From positions 18,481,545-18,545,544 of the forward strand of contig LS997566.1 of the NCBI GenBank assembly GCA_000469685.2: 64,000 nucleotides of DNA. The letters run 5' to 3'. The stretch is from Haemonchus contortus. Its lineage: Eukaryota; Nematoda; Chromadorea; Rhabditida; Trichostrongylidae. The position numbers were made by a program, and so were the translations under genes. Below the pieces are notes generated by a model. The model was not told the DNA's origin. It was given only the letters and a program-made list of their open reading frames with translations, and did not search any database. Position 1 is the first letter of the stretch. Each line of letters opens with the position of its first letter. Shown piece after piece: positions 59,765 through 64,000 of this stretch.

Positions 59765-61650
59765 ATTGTAAGCATGGCTGTGAACTGTGCCTCTAAGCAT
59801 GGCTGGCTTTAGAAAGAAATTTTGGCGCCGATTTCGAGCCCTAACAGCACTCTATTTAAGTGTAAACCATTTTTGATCCAACGACGCCCCATGTAGCATC
59901 TTCGCAAACAGTCCTTTTTGTTGTCAGTGAGAATTTTGAAAAGCTATTCTTATCGTGAAGGGTACCTTCAAATGCCTGTTGTATATGGTGCTCAACAAGA
60001 CACTAGACAGTTCACAACATTCTGAACCATAGCAATGGCAGAAATATGAGAGGTGGTGAATATATCTTTCAGTTTCCGACACCTGAGATTCTGGGAAACA
60101 ACTCTTGACAAGCTGTTTTCAATCATTTATCTGTGTTGAGCTCCCAGTGGCTGGGGGCCATGAGCTGAATCGTAGAACAGTTGGCAAGGTTGAGAATCAA
60201 CATGCCGCGCAATAATTCACCTGATGGGTTCACTGGTACGAGTTGTGATAGAGTGATTGTCACGCGAATCAGATGACAATGTGCTGCCCCTCAAACTCGG
60301 GTATTTGAACAAGTAAAGGCGAGGTTGATATTTCAGATCGAGGTACAAGTTCCATTACAATTGGCAACGGAGATGCTTGCTACTGGCAATAAGAAGATAC
60401 GGGGGCCTACGAGAAATGAAAATACGAGCCAAACAAGAAATCTTCTTTCACCAGACGACATCACTCCAGATAGCACTGGGTCAATGCATCATTGCAATAG
60501 GGAGCACTTCCTTCAGTGACAACGCCATTTCCATCAGTGACGGTCGGCCACTTCTTTTTAGAACTACAGAACGTTTTTGAATGAAGTTATGAACTATTGC
60601 AAAAGACTGCTGCAAAACTTCATGGAGCATGCTAACTGTAAGGACGGTTTTACTCAATTCAGGCATGCTCTGCACACCTCAGATCATACTTATTTCTGAG
60701 ACAATTTTTCTGGCCACCAGCTTTAAAGGGATAGTTCGGTCAAACCATTTGGTGAGAATAGTCCACCTTGAGAATGAGCAGCTCACTACACGCGTCACTC
60801 CTTCATCTAATTGTTGTCCCTTTCCTAACTTCTTCTCAAATTTTCACTATGTCTGAGCTTCTTTTGCTTCAAATCAGGAGCTTTACGTTCGTAGACACCC
60901 TTTAACCGCATGTCGCGCCTACGTGAACAAGCTCTTCTGAGCTCACGTATATTTTTTGATCTTGCCCTGAGTTCGACACGTTTTTGAGTTACTATGTTTT
61001 TTTCACGAAATGTCAAATTTTGTTCCTCCAAATTTGTTAAAGAGATGATTCCAATTTGTATGGATTTTTATTGAGGTCGCTCCTTCTAAAGATTCAGAAC
61101 AACATCAAGAAAATCCGTCGAGTGTTTCAATGACTCGTTCTCTACTTAGCTCGCCTCATGATGTGAAAGCGACATCCTTGGTCAAATGTATTTGGTTATG
61201 ACTATGGATGGCTGTTTTAAGAAAATATATTTTTTTGTTGATACACCTTACTCTTCTCTACTTACTCTCACCTACTCACCACACCTAATACAACATTGTG
61301 CATCCTGCCTTCACCATTTGTTTCGCTCCACTACAAAAAAATATATCTCTCTACCATCTATAGCGTGGCACTGCATTATATAATAATATGTATGTAGGTA
61401 GAGAAGCTTCAGTGCGTGAGGTTCTTCAGCTTGTATAGGTGCTGAGATATCAATATGTTTTATTACAGAAAATTTGGCATGGAAAACGCCGCGAAAAGGT
61501 TTCCCGAGCCTCTTAGCGATTGAAAGAAACCACAGGGAAGAGCGCCGTTGAAGAACAAGCTTAAGGTATGCACAGTGTAAGTTGGTTGACCAAAGACCAA
61601 CGTAACGACCCAGACGTTCTTATAGTAATAGTTAACTGTCTCCAGCAAAT
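59765..61650. other. no recognisable gene
   Basis: Short ORFs only. Isolated TTATCGTGAA-like motifs near 59950 may be further pieces of the TTAA MITE family. Confidence 0.4.
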
Positions 61651-61726
61651 CACTCTCCCCGAGCATTCCCTTGAGAGATGATTGTCTCTCGTCAATCATG
61701 TCTCAAGGGAATGCTCAGAGAGAGTG
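61651..61726. ncRNA. 76-nt pre-miRNA-like hairpin
   Basis: A 24-nt arm (61661-61684) is mirrored at 61693-61716 with one mismatch, around an 8-nt loop. Ten more bases on each side pair 8 of 10, for a stem of 34 bp with 3 mismatches. Size and loop fit a nematode microRNA precursor, but the near-perfect pairing also fits a small inverted-repeat element. I do not recognise either arm as a known microRNA. Either strand could be transcribed. Confidence 0.4.
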
Positions 61727-62403
61727 CACAAAAGGCTCTCCTCGAATTAAGTGTGTAGAAATTGTTTGATCATCCTGGCCCAGGCTGTACGAGGGCTCAG
61801 CGGGATCACATGCGAGTGACCTTCTATTTTGTGGTCTCATGAGCATGATCACTATTTACGACAAGGTCTCAGGAGCCGATCTCAGTGAACGAGCTCTCCG
61901 AATGTTTTTGTCGGAACCCCTTCATTCAGCTCTTCAGGCAGTCCTGTTGCATTCGTCATCACATTTTCTTTTCACAGCCGGTTTATGCTTTGACCTTCAG
62001 TTAATTGCTGGGTCATTTGTTTTGTGTTAATGAAGTTTTTAGCTAACTCGTGCACCTCACACTCTCAAAAAGTATCAAACACACCACATCCAACCGACAC
62101 AAATAATCCACACGCTTAGAAGATGAGATGTTGTTGATGTGCCTAATGGCATCGAAGAGGTTCAACTCATTGAGAGTAGAGGGCGTCAATGAAAATGCAG
62201 TCAGATCATACACGATGACAGCTAACAAATGTTACTCTGCAGCAACTGAAACCTTGTCCAAAAACATTTCGTCGTTGTAATTTTGTGCAACCCTCTGGAA
62301 ATAAGTTTGGAAAGGTCTCATTTCCGGAATTTCTGCACGTTTCATCGTTTCTCACTATCGATATACATCATGCTCTGCATCAACTCCTTGTCTTACCCAT
62401 TGA
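61727..62403. other. no recognisable gene
   Basis: Short ORFs on both strands without motifs, ending at the tail of the RTE-like element. Confidence 0.4.
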
Positions 62404-64000
62404 AGATCACCTGTCACCTGTCACCTGTCGTCCCGTTGATCATCGACTTCCTCGAGCGGGCGCCAGTAACGTCTCCATTCGTCCCTGTTACGAGCCAGAG
62501 TGGTCCAATGAATCGCTCCAGGGACACGAGGATCAACATTCCTTTCGTTCAGAGCTTTCGTGAAGAAGTCTGACCATCTCGTTGGCGGCCTTCCTGGAGT
62601 TCGTTTGATGTCCCGAGGGATCCAGTCAGTAACCGCCCTGGTCCAACGGTCATCACTATATCGCATAACGTGTCCGGCCTACCTGATCTTCGATTTCTTG
62701 GCGTGGTCAACGGCATCGCTGATCTTCGTTCGTTGACGGAGCTCGGAACTCCGGATTCCCTTTTGCACTTGCGTGTACAGGGAAATTCCGAGCATCGTCC
62801 TTTCCAAAGCGCGTTGAGCAACGCTGACAGCATGCTCATCCTGCTTTCGTAGAGTCCAAGTCTCTGAGGCGTACGTCAAAGCAGGAAGAACAGCAGTGTC
62901 GAAAAGGTGAGCGCGGAGCCGGATGTTCTTTGTCTTCTTCACTACTCCCTCGATATTCTTAAATGCTCCCCACGCAGCGCGTTTCCTTCTGCACAGCTCC
63001 GGAGCTAGGTCATTCATCATGTTGACTTCCCGACCTAGATACACATAGCTAGAGCATTCGGAGATATTCTTTCCGTTTAGCGTGAAGGGAGCATCAGGTA
63101 CCAAACCGTTTTTCATGAACATCGTCTTCGTTAAGTTCAGTCTCAATCCGATCTTTCCACAAGCATTGTCAAACTCGGCCAGCATTCGTTCCGCCTGCTC
63201 GATGTTCGGTGTTATGAGAACGATGTCGTCTGCAAAGCGGAGGTGATGTAGGAAGCGGCCGTCGACCTTCACTCCCAAGTCTTCCCATTCCGAATGACGC
63301 ATGATATTCTCGAGGGCGGCACTGAAAAGTTTGGGCGAAATAGTATCGCCTTGCCGGACACCTCTCTTCACGTTGACAACGACTTCCTTATAGAATGGTG
63401 AAATCCTGGTCGTGAATCTGTCGTAGAGCTCACGAAGCATCCTTATATATTGCGTAGGAACACCCTGGTTGCCCAGGGCTTCAATTACCGCTTCTGTCTC
63501 AACGGTGTCAAAGGCTTTCTTCAAGTCGATAAACGTAAGACATAGCGGCATTTTGTATCTCGCGATACTTCAATGAGCCTTGTTAGGGTGTGGATATGAT
63601 CGATTGAACTGAACCCTCTCCGAAACCCTGCTTGCTCGCATGGCTGTCCTTCATCTAATATTCTGCCAATCCTGTTTAGGATGACACGAGTGAAAAGCTT
63701 GTAGATTACGGACAGCAGGCAGATTGGGCGATAATTGCCAATATCGTCTGGATCTCCCTTTTTGTACAGCAACACAGTATTGCTAGTTTTCCACGACGTG
63801 GGCACTTTGCATTCCGACAGGTACCGTGTGAAGAGCCTAGCCAGAGTTTTGATGATGACTGGTGGTATACTCTTCAGATGTTCTGGTTTGATCCTATCGG
63901 GACCGGGCGCTGTACAGTTCTTCATCGACGTGATGGCATGCCGTATTTCGGAAGGGAGAACCGAAGGAGCGATATATTCGTCTTGCCTAAGATGGTGAGT
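62404..64000 (-). pseudogene. RTE-like LINE, reverse transcriptase part, cut by window edge
   Basis: Minus strand. An ORF at 63925-63521 has the RT start: TAPGPDRIKPEHLK, LLYKKGDPDDIGNYRPICLL and QAGFRRGFSSIDH. A one-base change shifts the frame near 63545. The next ORF (63551-62679) has LTFIDLKKAFDTVE, RGVRQGDTISPKLFSAALE, the catalytic FADDIVL and LNLTKTMF. A single TAG replaces a Trp codon at 62679-62681, and the same frame then resumes to 62421 through [12 protein letters not shown] and [13 protein letters not shown]. The 3' tail is a short direct repeat of ACAGGTG ending near 62404, typical of RTE elements, which end in short repeats instead of poly-A. The endonuclease should lie beyond 64000. 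Only two small lesions are seen, so this copy is young. Confidence 0.9.

Noticed and set aside
62283..63998. Plus-strand ORFs over the RTE-like element
   Set aside because: Antisense shadows of the reverse transcriptase reading.

Overview
The window looks like a stretch of chromosome from a clade V (strongylid, hookworm-like) nematode. It is AT-leaning and gene-poor. Introns end in the nematode-type TTTCAG acceptor, there is an intron-containing tRNA-Ile(UAU) gene, and the repeats are typical of these genomes: non-LTR and BEL/Pao retrotransposons, mariner/Tc relics, MITEs and tRNA-derived repeats. The organism is inferred from these features; no species call is possible from sequence reading alone.

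Layout. 0-18 kb is mostly non-coding, with a mariner relic (about 0.54-1.17 kb), a possible LINE relic (1.24-1.53 kb), two copies of a tRNA-derived SINE (3.2 and 14.8 kb), the tRNA-Ile gene (6.3 kb), a TTAA-flanked MITE (16.0 kb) and a 526-bp Tc1-type MITE (17.7 kb). 18.4-22.4 kb holds a small foldback element with tRNA-like arms, a broken LINE on the minus strand and a second, oppositely oriented copy of the 526-bp MITE.

24.2-39.5 kb is the one well-supported protein gene: a 19-exon EMAP-like (EML / C. elegans elp-1 type) microtubule-associated protein on the plus strand. I could phase every exon junction, giving 843 codons plus stop. Exon 1 encodes a transmembrane-like N-terminus, exon 2 a coiled coil, exons 3-5 a Ser/Arg-rich linker, exons 5-6 the HELP motif, and exons 7-19 the WD40 tandem propeller. 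One intron appears to be GC-AG. Several mobile elements sit in its introns.

39.8-42.0 kb has a TTAA MITE and a broken Tc3-like transposon. 42.6-48.8 kb is the most striking feature: about 21 near-identical 295-bp units, each carrying a 72-nt tRNA-like cloverleaf. Thirteen face the minus strand and eight the plus strand, joined head to head through a perfect palindrome centred on the tRNA T-loop. The whole block is bounded by a 12-bp direct repeat inside an older dispersed repeat.

49-64 kb is retroelement country: a third TTAA MITE, a broken Gag-like ORF, a BEL/Pao Gag-protease relic split by a 1.8-kb foldback element that also carries tRNA-like sequences in both arms, a diverged TTAA MITE, a pre-miRNA-like hairpin (61.65 kb), and an RTE-like LINE running off the right edge.
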